Assembly (NCBI GenBank): GCA_902373545.1 | Contig: CABKMZ010000002.1 | Span: 4,874 to 68,873 of the forward strand | Source: an uncultured Actinomyces sp. | GTDB taxonomy: Bacteria; Actinomycetota; Actinomycetes; Actinomycetales; Actinomycetaceae | Reading direction: 5' to 3' | Length of the DNA: 64,000 bases | Part shown: positions 55,601-63,615 of the stretch, one piece after another | Numbering within the stretch: the first letter of the stretch is position 1 | Layout: each line of letters begins with the position of its first letter | Made by a program: the position numbers and the translations under genes | Notes under the pieces: generated by a model | Seen by the model: the letters and a program-made list of their open reading frames with translations, nothing else | The model's database searches: none | Told to the model about the DNA's origin: nothing

Positions 55601-56124
55601 GGCCAGATGAAGTCACTCATCTTGGGGAACTGCATGCGCACGGTCTGGTAGGAGCTGCCACGGTGGTTCCAGGCGCGCTGGACCATGACGCCGTCGGGCA
55701 GGTCGGAGACCTTGGTGCCGCCGAGGAGTCCGTTGACGGTTTCGTGGGAGGCCTGAACGACCTCGAAGTCACCGGCGGTGCGCGGGCGGGTCTGGAGTCG
55801 GGTCTGATCGCCGTTGCCCTGTCCCCAGGTTTCCCAGCCTTCGCGGCCTCGGCCAATCATGACCCAGCCGCCGCCGTCCGTCGTTTGGTCACAGAAGAAC
55901 TGGCCGGGGGCCTCCATCGTGGATGTCTGGAGCCAGTAGGTACCGTCCGCGGATCGCGGATCGTTCTGCTTAATCTCCCAGCAGGAGGCCGCTGCGGTCG
56001 CCTCGGAGAGGCCATCGTGGAGCGGATCAACTGCCGCCTGAGCTGCGACGGGACTGAGTGCAAGCACTCCGAAACCGGTTATTGACGCCAAGCCGAGTGC
56101 CAGGCAACGGCGGAAAAATTTCAT
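52654..56124 (-). CDS. Giant secreted fibrinogen-domain/propeller protein, copy 1
   Basis: The 1156-residue protein has a signal peptide (about residues 1-31, cleavage near AQA-AVD). Then follow a fibrinogen-like region to about 265 (ASCWEIKQNDPRSADGTYW, FFCDQTTDGGGWVMIGRGREGWE), a segment of delta-60/DUF5122-like beta-propeller repeats to about 680 (MYVGGNFTGV, LLAVGDFTKVNGE, IYLAGAFTHLSG), an FN3 domain (about 683-770), a beta-sandwich with DDGAVVYVNGTEV, a Pro/Glu/Gln linker (945-970) and a second sandwich with DDGSVVYVNGTEV. There is no LPXTG or C-terminal helix, so anchoring must be noncovalent or through glycans. A conserved SCHCSD motif may bind metal or form disulfides. The function is unknown; adhesion is inferred. 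Confidence 0.82.
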   Translation of the reverse strand: MKFFRRCLALGLASITGFGVLALSPVAAQAAVDPLHDGLSEATAAASCWEIKQNDPRSADGTYWLQTSTMEAPGQFFCDQTTDGGGWVMIGRGREGWETWGQGNGDQTRLQTRPRTAGDFEVVQASHETVNGLLGGTKVSDLPDGVMVQRAWNHRGSSYQTVRMQFPKMSDFIWPFKSAHPVNVKFNREWWVNGGIVWSGFGTNAGWGYVNLTASPQNQYTMGFGYGPLASSWYDTSSSTSYFHRNGSIINPYAEVYVRPELRSTDSSFRAIGDGGLAAETQKASVSEFATPTTWGVTGNLNGSIQEGSIQVQAFEQIGSTMYVGGNFTGVQKGKNGQEITSRGLAAFDAVTGDWTGQTFDFNNQVKDLVELPSGKLLAVGDFTKVNGETRVGTVLIDPATGQIDPSWNLQVRNGNGGRVSVKSAKVIDGRIYLAGAFTHLSGNGVSSVYARNAGRLDLTGTPDRSWNPEFNGTVADIDVDEADTYFYAAGFFTRIHDRVAENAARVETSEGATLDQSWSFRHSYFIGKYQQAVTVGNGRAYFGGSQHSLFGYNTSDMSRTSGSITMQNGGDLQATTASATGVIYGSCHCSDYTFQDAYQYLALGNTWTRADEIQWVGGWDQATGRQLGWTPYRLSSLRSTGAWALEMGDDGALWAGGDFNFSFTSKTAGQWSGGWVRMPARNATAPAVPANLRASDGNSQQVTLKWSSVPGADSYQILRDDRTIATTTSTSVTVPLGGNNRFFVRAVASDGLVGATTHAYTVDANGQPARPDDATILVEDDATWAYHWSNDAVAQDWAQTSYDDSSWSRGTAPIGYGAPDLGTTLKPGTPKTRPLTTYARTNFTVADPTAIGGINVSVTADDGAVVYVNGTEVVRQRMSEGTVTAGTYASAAATTASARADRQLVFVPASQLVAGTNTLAVETHLNYRSTASMTIDGTVRTVAKGDVPEPEPQPQPEPEPQPQPDPDKPITPDPDAPLEVLDVSGVNFGEFMPTGQYWNYWVSKEAPDAKWNSTANLAQWKHGASPLGWGDRDAGTPFVMEKADRPITTYFARDVNLGTISADFELTLTVRADDGSVVYVNGTEVKRINMPEGTITPNTNAKSNVSLGTAKNNLQTITVPRDLLKDGVNRIAVEEHANYAGAVSVSFDLKASLLR

Positions 56125-56160
56125 CGGATCCTCACAGGTATCGCGTTAATGGTTACCCCT

Positions 56161-56202
56161 ATAGTGTCACGAAAACCCCTTGTGCTCAACCACGTGGTTA
56201 GC
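56161..56202 (-). promoter_or_regulatory. Promoter and palindromic operator of giant protein 1
   Basis: On the minus strand, TTGAGC (56184-56189) and CACTAT (56161-56166) are 17 bp apart. The palindrome GCTAACCACGTGGTTGAG (56185-56202) ends inside the -35, whose TTGAG is the right half-site. A further GGTTA half-site follows the -10 at 56151. Confidence 0.68.
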
Positions 56203-56231
56203 AAGAAACGAGAGTGTTGTACCACATACGA

Positions 56232-56263
56232 GGGAGCCCTCGCCGCACCGGCGAGGGCTCCCC
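56232..56263 (-). terminator. Hairpin between the two giant genes
   Basis: A 14-bp stem (GGGAGCCCTCGCCG arms) with a 3-nt loop lies about 90 bp past the stop of giant protein 2 and before the promoter of giant protein 1, so the two genes have separate transcripts. Confidence 0.75.
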
Positions 56264-56351
56264 TTGTCAACAGGAATATATGCGTGTGGTCAAACTGTCC
56301 AGACTAGTCACAACGTCACATCAACCTGCTCGAAGAGGCACGAAATCTCCT

Positions 56352-59300
56352 CTATTTGACCATCGTGGCGGTCAAGTCGAAGGTCATCGACGGGGTGTTC
56401 CTGTAGTTCACATGCTCCTCAACGCCGATCCTATTGACACCATCTGTCAAGTAGCTGGCCGGGACGGTAACCTCGAGCAGATCAGAGGCTGCCTGCGTGG
56501 CCGTCACCGCCGCATTGGCGTAGGTGCTGTGGGTAATGTTGCCACTCGACATACGCTTGGTATCGACGATCGAACCGTTGACGCGCAGGACTGCGCCATC
56601 GTCTGCACGCACCTTGACGGTGAGCGTGGTGGAGGGCGTGATGGTACCCAGGTCGATGTCGCGCGCGAAGTAGTACGTCACGGGACGGTCCTTCTTGGCG
56701 ATGTCGAGGCTGGTGGCGGCCTGCGGGTCGCCCCAGCCGATCGGGCCGGCGCCGCGCGACCAGTCCTTCAGGTCTGCGGTGGTTGCCCAGTCCGTGGCGG
56801 GCGCGTTCATGGACGTCCAGTAGTTCCACTGCGTGGTGGCCGAGGGAATGACCTCGCCGTTCGTCATGGCGTTGATGGCGATCGGCTTCGTGGCGTCCTC
56901 GAGGTTCGACGGCTCCAGCTTCTGATGATCGGGAACGGGCGCCGGCTCCGGCTCGGGTTGGGGCTGAGGCTCCGGCTCGGGCGTCACCTCGTCATCGCCG
57001 GGCACCGAATCGGGGGTTCCCTCGACGCGCTGGACGGATGCCCACATGCCCAGGGTCGCGCTGCGCGTGTAGTTGACGTGCGTCTCGACCGCGATGACGT
57101 TGTCGCCACTGGTGAGCAGGGCGGCCGGGACGAAGACCTCGGAGACCGAGTTCGAGGCAGCCGTGTAGCTCGGCGCGGCGTTGGCGCGGGTCGTGTAGCT
57201 GACGGGGCCAGCGTCGATGCGCGTGCGGTCAACCTCGGTGCCGTTGACGTAGACGACGGCACCATCGTCGGCCAGGTACTTGACGGTGACACCCTTGAGG
57301 GCGCGCGCGTCGGACACCTGGAAGTGCGAGCGGAAGTAGGAGGTCACGGGGCGCGTGATGTTGGACGCCAGGACGGTGGCGATGCGGGAGTCACCGTAGC
57401 CCAGGGGCGCGGCGCCGGTGGACCACTGGGAATCATCGAACGAGGCCTGGGCCCAGTTCTCGGGAGCCGCACTGGTCTGGGCGCGGTAGCTCCACGTGGC
57501 GCCCGCATCCAGCAGGACCGGGTTCGCAGGATCAACCTCGCCCTGGGCCGGGGGCACGTAGACCGAGGTGGTCGCGGAGCGGTTGCCCGACGCGTCGACA
57601 GCGCGCACGAAGAAGCGGTTGTTGCCGCCGCGCGGAACCTCAACGGTAGTCGAGGTCGTGGAGGCGATCGGGCGATCATCGCGCAGGATCTCGTAAGAAA
57701 CTGCGTCGGAAACACCGTCCCACGCCAGGGTCACGGTCTGAGGAGTCGAGGCCGAGGTACGCACGAGCGTCGGGGTCTCGGGCGCGACGTTGTCGCGGTT
57801 GTCGAAGCGGGCGAAGCCGCCGTTCCACTGCGTATGCGAGGCGTCGATGTGGGACAGGTCGAAGTCGCCGCCGACCCACAGGTTGCCGTTGGTGTCGGTC
57901 GTCAGGGCCCACGCGCCGGTCTTACGCTTGGAGGAGAGCTCGAAGGGCGTCCAATGCAGGTTCTCGCCGGTGGTGGCATCCCACGCGCCGACCCACTTGA
58001 TCTCGTCGATGCGCGACCAGCGGTCGGAGACGGCCCAGTCGTACTTGTCCTGGTAGGCACCGTCGGAGCAGTGGCAGGACGCGTAGATGACGCCCTTGGA
58101 GGAGATGGTGCTGGCCTGCATGTCGCCGCCCATGCTCAAGGTCACCGAGCCGGAGGTGCGCTGGTTCGTCTGCGTGTCGTAGCCGAACAGGGAGTGCTCG
58201 GAACCGCCGATGAAGACGCGACTACCTCCGGTAGAGATGGTCTGCTGGTACTTGCCGGCGCTCACGGTGGAGGGCTGGAAGTCGAAGCTCGTATCCTGGG
58301 CAGCACCGGCCTCCGTGGAGAACTTGGCGGCGTACCAGGCGCGCTCGGAGCCGTGCGCACGGGTGAAGTGTCCACCGGCGTAGAAGGAACCGTTGTCCTC
58401 ACTGACGCCGACGGCCTGCACGGAACCACTGAACTCGGGGTTCCAGCTGCGGTCGGGGCGCGAATCCAGGGAGACGCGCGCCGCGTTGCGGCCGTAGACG
58501 CTGGAGGTGCCGCCGCCGCTCAGGTGGGTGAACACGCCACCCATGTACACGTAGCCGTTGTAGTAGTCGAGGGCGCGCACGCTCACCAGGCCGCCGCCGA
58601 TGGCGTTCCTGATGGACAGGTCCCACGAGGGGTCAACCTTCCCGGTGGAGGGGTCGATCGCGACGGTGCCGATGTGGGTCTCGCCGTTGACGCGCGTGAA
58701 GTCGCCGGCCACGAGGAGGCGACCGTCGGGCAGCACGAGGAGGGCCTTGACCTGGTTATTGAAGTCGAAGGTCTGGCCGGTCCAGTCGCCGGTGTTGACG
58801 TCGAAGGCGGCCAGGCCGCGCGAGGCGGTCTCGGAGCCATTTTCACCCTGCTTGACCCCGGTGAAGTTGCCGCCCACGTACATGGTGGAGCCGACCTGCG
58901 CCAGAGCCTGGACCTGGATCGAGCCTTCGGCGTAGGAGCCGTTGATGTTACCGGTGACGCCCCACGAGGTCTTGGCCGCGTAGTTGGACACGGCGCGGGT
59001 CACGGTGGACCCTTCCACGCCCTCGTCGGGGATGGGGGTGAAGGAGTCCGAGGAGATGCGCGGACGCACGTAGGCCTCGGAGTAGGCGAAGACCGTCTGC
59101 CCGTTCTTGTGGAAGAAGGAGGTCGGCGAGCTCAGGTCACCGGTCCAGTTCGCCGCGCCGGCGCCGTAGCCCCAGCCCACCGTCCAGCCGGTGCGACCCG
59201 AAGGGTAGACCTGCAAAGCGTTCCAACCCTGGTCGTAACCCAGGGTGTTCCACAGGAGGCCCGAGACCGGAGCGCGGTCATCAATCGAAAGACTGGTCGG

Positions 59301-59870
59301 GTGAGCCATTTTGAAAGGCCACACGAAGTCCGTCATCTTGGAGAACTTCAGGTCCAGCTTCTGGTAGGAACGGCCCGAAGCACTCCAGGAACGCAGGACG
59401 CGAACGCCGTCCGGCTGATCCTTGACGTTCTCATGATTGAGGAGATCGTTGACAGAGTCGTTGGAGAGCTGAACGACGTCGAAGGCGTCGGTGTTGCGCT
59501 CGCGGGTGGCCAGTTTGGCGGGATCGCCCTTGCCGACACTCCACGGTTCCCAGCCTTCACGGCCGCGGCCGATCATGACCCAGCCGCCGCCGTCCGTGGT
59601 CTGGTCACAGAAGAACTGAGCGGGGGCATCCATCGCGGGGGTCTGCAGCCAGTAGGTGCCGTCCTGCGAGTTGGGGTCGCGCTGCTTGATGTCCCAGCAC
59701 GATGCTGCGGCGGTTGCGGCGCTGAGGCCATCATGAACAATAGCCTGACCAGGGGAAACAGGGGGCTGATCACCATTATCGGCGTGCGCCATCGGCGCAA
59801 ACGCAAGGGAGGCACACGCAATAATCGGCGCAGACGCAATGGTTACAAGGCGCGAAAGTGCGGAAGCCAT
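56352..59870 (-). CDS. Giant secreted fibrinogen-domain/propeller protein, copy 2
   Basis: The 1172-residue paralogue of the downstream giant protein has the same modules in the same order: signal peptide (to about residue 30, ending MAHA), fibrinogen-like region (ASCWDIKQRDPNSQDGTYW, DQTTDGGGWVMIGRGREGWE), delta-60-like propeller with SCHCSD, FN3 (about 695-775), an NGTEV beta-sandwich, a PEPEPQPQPEPEP-type linker (about 960-980) and a last sandwich with DDGAVLRVNGSIV. The start at 59870 is chosen because the signal peptide begins there with AAAGG upstream; the frame opens 13 codons earlier. No sorting signal is present. The pair arose by duplication and is well diverged in the last third. 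Confidence 0.82.
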   Translation of the reverse strand: MASALSRLVTIASAPIIACASLAFAPMAHADNGDQPPVSPGQAIVHDGLSAATAAASCWDIKQRDPNSQDGTYWLQTPAMDAPAQFFCDQTTDGGGWVMIGRGREGWEPWSVGKGDPAKLATRERNTDAFDVVQLSNDSVNDLLNHENVKDQPDGVRVLRSWSASGRSYQKLDLKFSKMTDFVWPFKMAHPTSLSIDDRAPVSGLLWNTLGYDQGWNALQVYPSGRTGWTVGWGYGAGAANWTGDLSSPTSFFHKNGQTVFAYSEAYVRPRISSDSFTPIPDEGVEGSTVTRAVSNYAAKTSWGVTGNINGSYAEGSIQVQALAQVGSTMYVGGNFTGVKQGENGSETASRGLAAFDVNTGDWTGQTFDFNNQVKALLVLPDGRLLVAGDFTRVNGETHIGTVAIDPSTGKVDPSWDLSIRNAIGGGLVSVRALDYYNGYVYMGGVFTHLSGGGTSSVYGRNAARVSLDSRPDRSWNPEFSGSVQAVGVSEDNGSFYAGGHFTRAHGSERAWYAAKFSTEAGAAQDTSFDFQPSTVSAGKYQQTISTGGSRVFIGGSEHSLFGYDTQTNQRTSGSVTLSMGGDMQASTISSKGVIYASCHCSDGAYQDKYDWAVSDRWSRIDEIKWVGAWDATTGENLHWTPFELSSKRKTGAWALTTDTNGNLWVGGDFDLSHIDASHTQWNGGFARFDNRDNVAPETPTLVRTSASTPQTVTLAWDGVSDAVSYEILRDDRPIASTTSTTVEVPRGGNNRFFVRAVDASGNRSATTSVYVPPAQGEVDPANPVLLDAGATWSYRAQTSAAPENWAQASFDDSQWSTGAAPLGYGDSRIATVLASNITRPVTSYFRSHFQVSDARALKGVTVKYLADDGAVVYVNGTEVDRTRIDAGPVSYTTRANAAPSYTAASNSVSEVFVPAALLTSGDNVIAVETHVNYTRSATLGMWASVQRVEGTPDSVPGDDEVTPEPEPQPQPEPEPAPVPDHQKLEPSNLEDATKPIAINAMTNGEVIPSATTQWNYWTSMNAPATDWATTADLKDWSRGAGPIGWGDPQAATSLDIAKKDRPVTYYFARDIDLGTITPSTTLTVKVRADDGAVLRVNGSIVDTKRMSSGNITHSTYANAAVTATQAASDLLEVTVPASYLTDGVNRIGVEEHVNYRNTPSMTFDLTATMVK

Positions 59871-59909
59871 GACACGACCTTTCAAGGGGACAATAACTTG
59901 TTGCATCAA

Positions 59910-59951
59910 TGATTACACAACAAGGGATCCTTCATCAACCGGCCGGTCAAG
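59910..59951 (-). promoter_or_regulatory. Promoter and palindromic operator of giant protein 2
   Basis: On the minus strand, TTGATG (59933-59938) and TAATCA (59910-59915, preceded by TGTG) are 17 bp apart. The palindrome CTTGACCGGCCGGTTGAT (59934-59951) overlaps the -35 exactly as at the paralogous gene. Confidence 0.65.
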
Positions 59952-59985
59952 CATCACTTTCACAGGCGCATCATATTCCCCTTCC

Positions 59986-61473
59986 TTATCCCCGCTTTTT
60001 CTTCGCCAAGGACCCAAGTCCCGACAGGTGCAGATGCGCCCGCAAAAGCCAACAAACACAAGCAAAAACGAGGATCGACAGGGCCGACCCAAGGACCGTC
60101 CCCACGAAGGAATCGCGCCCACAAATCCACGCTATACAACCGCCCGGAATGACCGCAGAAACGCCAACAACGAGGATTGGCTTGACCACCTCGGATAATT
60201 TTGGTGTAACGCCAATGAAACGCGAAACTTGAATAGTTGCCATCGCAGCGTCAAGCACCATGCACACCGCCCACACGATCGCGGCGGCCACCATACCTCC
60301 ACGAGGAATGAAGATGACGTTTCCCACAACGTTGAACGTCAGGACGACAACCTTGTTCACGGCCGCCCAGCCGGAACGCCCGCTCATGATGAGCAGGGAG
60401 TGGATGTTGCCAGCCATGAAGGTCACGATCGAGCCGATGCACAAAACGACAAGCACGTTGGCGCCCGGAGCGAAGCCATCGCCCAAGATCCTCATGAGGG
60501 CCGGGGCGAAGATCGCCATGAGGGTGTAGATCGGCGCGGCGAAGAGGACCAGCCAGATTGAGGCGGTGGCGTACAGGTCACGCAGCTCGCTCGTGCGCCT
60601 CTGGTGCAAGAGCTTGGAGAACTGCGGGGAGACAACCACGCGCAGGGCTGTATCGACGACCATGCCAGCCTGAATAAAGCGGATCGCGCCGCCGTAGATG
60701 CCCGAGGCGGCGTCCCCGGCGAGCAGGCCGACGAGCAGGACGTCCAGCCACTGCAGAGCCTGTTCGAGACCGGCGGTGAGAGTACGCGGCAGTGCGAAAG
60801 AAACGACCTGACGACGACGCTGCGCACTCGGCCAGCGCCCCACCGAGTCCGCGGCCGACGGCATGTGCTTGAGAAGTAGCCACCAGGACGCCACAAGAAC
60901 AACGACGAAGGGCAGGGCCCACGCCACCGACACGAGCGCCAGCGAGCCAGTGACAGCAGCCGCGAGCGCGACGAGGAGAGGGCGCAGGCCAGGCAGAATG
61001 AGGTTCTGCACGAGCACGTATTCGCGCATGTTACCCAGCGCCCGCAGCGCGGCGGAGGCCACGAGGGTCAGCGCCCCGATGGGGACGAACCACAGGACCG
61101 CGCGGGTAGCACCCGAGACCTCCGCGTTCCAGATCAACGGAGCCACGGCCTCGAGAATGAGGACGCACACGGTGGACACCCCCACCGTCATGGTCGCCAT
61201 GAAGGACAGGGTCGCGCGGATCTCCTGCGGTGAATCGAGCGACAGACGAGGCATCAGGTAGATCGCGGTCGAGTCCAGGCCCACCTTCGCCAGGGCCATG
61301 ACGATCGCGAAGACACCGGTCGCCTGCGTGACGACGCCCGCGCCGGTCGTGCCCAGCATGCGCGAGAGAATGATGGTGAACGCGAAGCCCAGGATCGCCG
61401 AGGCCATGGCGCCGACGAAGCCGACGATGCCCCCGCGAGCGAGGGAACGCCTGGCTTGATTTGTCTCACTCAT
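59986..61473 (-). CDS. Wzx-like oligosaccharide flippase (MOP superfamily)
   Basis: The 495-residue protein is almost entirely membrane helices (about 12-14). It begins RRSLARGGIVGFVGAMASAILGFAFTIILSRMLGTTGAGVVTQATGVFAIVMALAKVGLDSTAIYLMPR, the typical first helices of polysaccharide exporters, and later AGLEQALQWLDVLLVGLLAGDAASGIYGGAIRFIQAG. It would flip lipid-linked repeat units to the outer face. GGAAGG lies six nt before the ATG. It ends about 115 bp upstream of the start of giant protein 2. Confidence 0.9.
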   Translation of the reverse strand: MSETNQARRSLARGGIVGFVGAMASAILGFAFTIILSRMLGTTGAGVVTQATGVFAIVMALAKVGLDSTAIYLMPRLSLDSPQEIRATLSFMATMTVGVSTVCVLILEAVAPLIWNAEVSGATRAVLWFVPIGALTLVASAALRALGNMREYVLVQNLILPGLRPLLVALAAAVTGSLALVSVAWALPFVVVLVASWWLLLKHMPSAADSVGRWPSAQRRRQVVSFALPRTLTAGLEQALQWLDVLLVGLLAGDAASGIYGGAIRFIQAGMVVDTALRVVVSPQFSKLLHQRRTSELRDLYATASIWLVLFAAPIYTLMAIFAPALMRILGDGFAPGANVLVVLCIGSIVTFMAGNIHSLLIMSGRSGWAAVNKVVVLTFNVVGNVIFIPRGGMVAAAIVWAVCMVLDAAMATIQVSRFIGVTPKLSEVVKPILVVGVSAVIPGGCIAWICGRDSFVGTVLGSALSILVFACVCWLLRAHLHLSGLGSLAKKKRG

Positions 61474-61486
61474 GAGTAACCTTCCC

Positions 61487-61502
61487 GCTACCGCGCGGTA
61501 GC
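61487..61502. promoter_or_regulatory. 16-bp perfect palindrome between divergent genes
   Basis: GCTACCGCGCGGTAGC lies in the 59-bp gap between the flippase gene and the 215-residue protein gene. Its GCTA-CC...GG-TAGC form recalls the AACC-N4-GGTT operators but is shorter. Confidence 0.45.
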
Positions 61503-61532
61503 CTTTCCCTATAACCGATCGATGGGAAACAC

Positions 61533-62180
61533 ATGGACTTCATCAACTCACTCTCCCCCGCTCGTAAGAAGAGCATCCTCGCAGTGGCGATCCTCGTGGT
61601 CGTCGCGCTCGTCATCGTCGTCGGCCTGCGCCTGATGGGTTCGTCGGAGGCCGACACGACCGCTGCCGCGTCCGGCGCACAGAGCGTGGGCCCCGGCCAA
61701 TCCGGCGCCCCGCAATCCATTGCCAAGACCATTACGCCGCAGTCGGCGGGCCCGGCCAACACCACCGGCTCGATGGGCACGGACGCGGACGCCGGCGCGC
61801 AGGCCTCGTACGTCATGACCACCATATGGGACGCGTACGCCGACCCCGAGCAGGCCCAGGCCACCGACCTATCCTCCGTCCTGACCGAATCCGCGCTCGA
61901 AGAGTTCGACGCCAAGGCCCTGGAGTGGACGACCGAAGGCCTGTACTCCGAAGGCACACCCACCATCGAGAACCCGCAGGTCATCGAGGATGACGGGGCC
62001 GGAAACGTCACCGTGTCGGTGTGCGTGGACTCCTCCTCAGTGCGCATCCTGAACGACGCCGGCACGGTTCTCACGGACGACACGGCCATGACCCGCGCCC
62101 TCACTTATCTTCGGTTTGTGAAGGACGGTCAGAACTGGAAGCTTGCCGGTTACTCGTTCCCCGACGACCCGACCTGTTGA
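61533..62180 (+). CDS. Unknown single-pass membrane protein in glycan locus
   Basis: The 215-residue protein has a short cytoplasmic N-terminus (MDFINSLSPARKKS), one membrane helix (ILAVAILVVVALVIVVGL), a Ser/Ala/Gly/Gln linker to about residue 85, and an outside domain with YVMTTIWDAYADPEQAQATDLSSVLTESALEEF and TYLRFVKDGQNWKLAGYSFPDDPTC. The end resembles the NTF2-like cone seen in secreted DUF4440- or Mce-associated proteins, but I cannot name the family. Its last 80 bp overlap the end of the convergent Wzy-like gene. Confidence 0.75.
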   Translation: MDFINSLSPARKKSILAVAILVVVALVIVVGLRLMGSSEADTTAAASGAQSVGPGQSGAPQSIAKTITPQSAGPANTTGSMGTDADAGAQASYVMTTIWDAYADPEQAQATDLSSVLTESALEEFDAKALEWTTEGLYSEGTPTIENPQVIEDDGAGNVTVSVCVDSSSVRILNDAGTVLTDDTAMTRALTYLRFVKDGQNWKLAGYSFPDDPTC

Positions 62181-63615
62181 GTCGCGCCAGCATCTGAGTG
62201 GAGAAAGCCCCGTCGTTCGCGGCGGGGCTTCCCCATTCGCCCAAACGAACCGGACGCGCAGAACGCACCGTACCTGCAACGGAGCCGGGCGTGGGCCGAC
62301 CCGCCTGAGCGGCGGCCGCGCGCAGCGGGTCGCTCTCCTCCTCAAGGTGACGCGACAAGAGGGCGACGGCGACAACGGAGACCATCAGGCCGGTGTTCAT
62401 GCCGTAGTAGAACTGCTCAACCATCGTGGCCAAAATGATGCCGCCCAAGATCGAGCCGTAGACGTCCTTCGCACGCCAGATGCGCGGGAACATGCGCACG
62501 AAGAAGAAAATGAACAGGGTGACGCCAACGAGGCCGTAGGAGAAGATGACCGTCCAGAACTGCCCCTGGGTGCCCAGAGAGGGCAACCAGGACGAGGCCG
62601 AGGGGCGCGGTGCGCCAAAGCCCAGGAAGGGCGACTCAGCCAGCTCGGTAATGGTCTCCAGGTAGTTCGACGCGCGGTCCTCCGTCGAGGAGGATTCCTG
62701 GACGCGTTCAAACAGAGACTTCGAGGCGGGCGTCGCTAGCCACGCGAACACGCCGACGACGAGGGCGGCGAAGATCCCCAGAACTGTGCGCCATGCACCG
62801 GCGCGCAGGCGCTGGAAGCCGACCCAGGTGACGATGACCATCAGGCCGATATACATGCCGCGGTTGAGGGTTGCAGCCGCGGGGATCACCGACAGGGCGC
62901 ACACGCCCGCGACGATGAAGCGGTACTTCGAGCGTTCGCGCCACAGCACGTAGGCGAAGATCAGAGCGAGCGGGAAGATCATCGAATACACGTTGCCGTA
63001 GGTATTCGAGTAGATGAAGGGCGCGGAGGGGCGAGGGTCGGACAGGATCCACGACGAAGGGTTCCACTGGGTGGTCGCGCGCCTGGTGAACTCCCGAACG
63101 AAGTCGTTAGCGTGCAGCGGCTTCGGCACCAGGTAGTACATGAGCGTCTTGAATCGCAGCTCGGGCCACGCCATGGCGATGAAGCCGCCGATCGTCGTGG
63201 AGGTGAGGAAGCCCCACATGGTGCCCACGATGACGCGCACGCTCAGGGTCTGACGCGCGTTATACGCGTAGACGGCGAAGATGCCCGGCGCAAGCTGCAG
63301 CGAGAAACGGTAGAGCGCGCCGACGACGCGACCGCCCGAGTCCAGCATCGACATGGAGGCGAGGACCCACGCCAGGAAGAGCGTCCAAATGATCGTTCCT
63401 GGCGGGAAGCGCAGGCCACTTCGACCGAGCATCAGCACGAGCATGATGATCGCGAAGAACGACCACATGAGGTCGCCGGAGCCCAGCACCCACCACAGCA
63501 GGTACGCCGCGTAGGCCACGACAAAGGGCCAGGCCGGCAGGTCCTGCACGTCCTCCCGCAGCGGCCCGATGCGCGCGGGGGCCGGTTTCCTCCAGATTCC
63601 GCGGCCCCAACTCAC
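62101..63615 (-). CDS. Wzy polymerase / O-antigen ligase-like membrane protein
   Basis: The 504-residue protein has about ten to twelve membrane helices and a long central outside loop (about residues 150-210, containing FKTLMYYLVPKPLHANDFVREFTRR), then the conserved Wzy_C region RASNYLETITELAESPFLGFGAPRPSASSWLPSLGTQGQFWTVIFSYGLVG with the GxG and downstream R/H residues. It would polymerise glycan repeat units or transfer them to an acceptor outside the membrane. The GTG start overlaps the preceding stop (GTGA). The hydrophilic tail is Ser/Arg-rich and overlaps the convergent gene. Confidence 0.87.
   Translation of the reverse strand: MSWGRGIWRKPAPARIGPLREDVQDLPAWPFVVAYAAYLLWWVLGSGDLMWSFFAIIMLVLMLGRSGLRFPPGTIIWTLFLAWVLASMSMLDSGGRVVGALYRFSLQLAPGIFAVYAYNARQTLSVRVIVGTMWGFLTSTTIGGFIAMAWPELRFKTLMYYLVPKPLHANDFVREFTRRATTQWNPSSWILSDPRPSAPFIYSNTYGNVYSMIFPLALIFAYVLWRERSKYRFIVAGVCALSVIPAAATLNRGMYIGLMVIVTWVGFQRLRAGAWRTVLGIFAALVVGVFAWLATPASKSLFERVQESSSTEDRASNYLETITELAESPFLGFGAPRPSASSWLPSLGTQGQFWTVIFSYGLVGVTLFIFFFVRMFPRIWRAKDVYGSILGGIILATMVEQFYYGMNTGLMVSVVAVALLSRHLEEESDPLRAAAAQAGRPTPGSVAGTVRSARPVRLGEWGSPAANDGAFSTQMLARLNRSGRRGTSNRQASSSDRPSQTEDK

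Noticed and set aside
52714-56085. 1123-codon open frame antisense to giant protein 1
   Set aside because: It mirrors the sense gene in a high-GC codon pattern, is rich in Gly/Val/Asp/Arg without domain features, and lacks a signal or family motif.
56214-59912. 1232-codon open frame antisense to giant protein 2
   Set aside because: Same explanation: a by-product of GC-rich third positions. The sense strand has signal peptide, domains and promoter.
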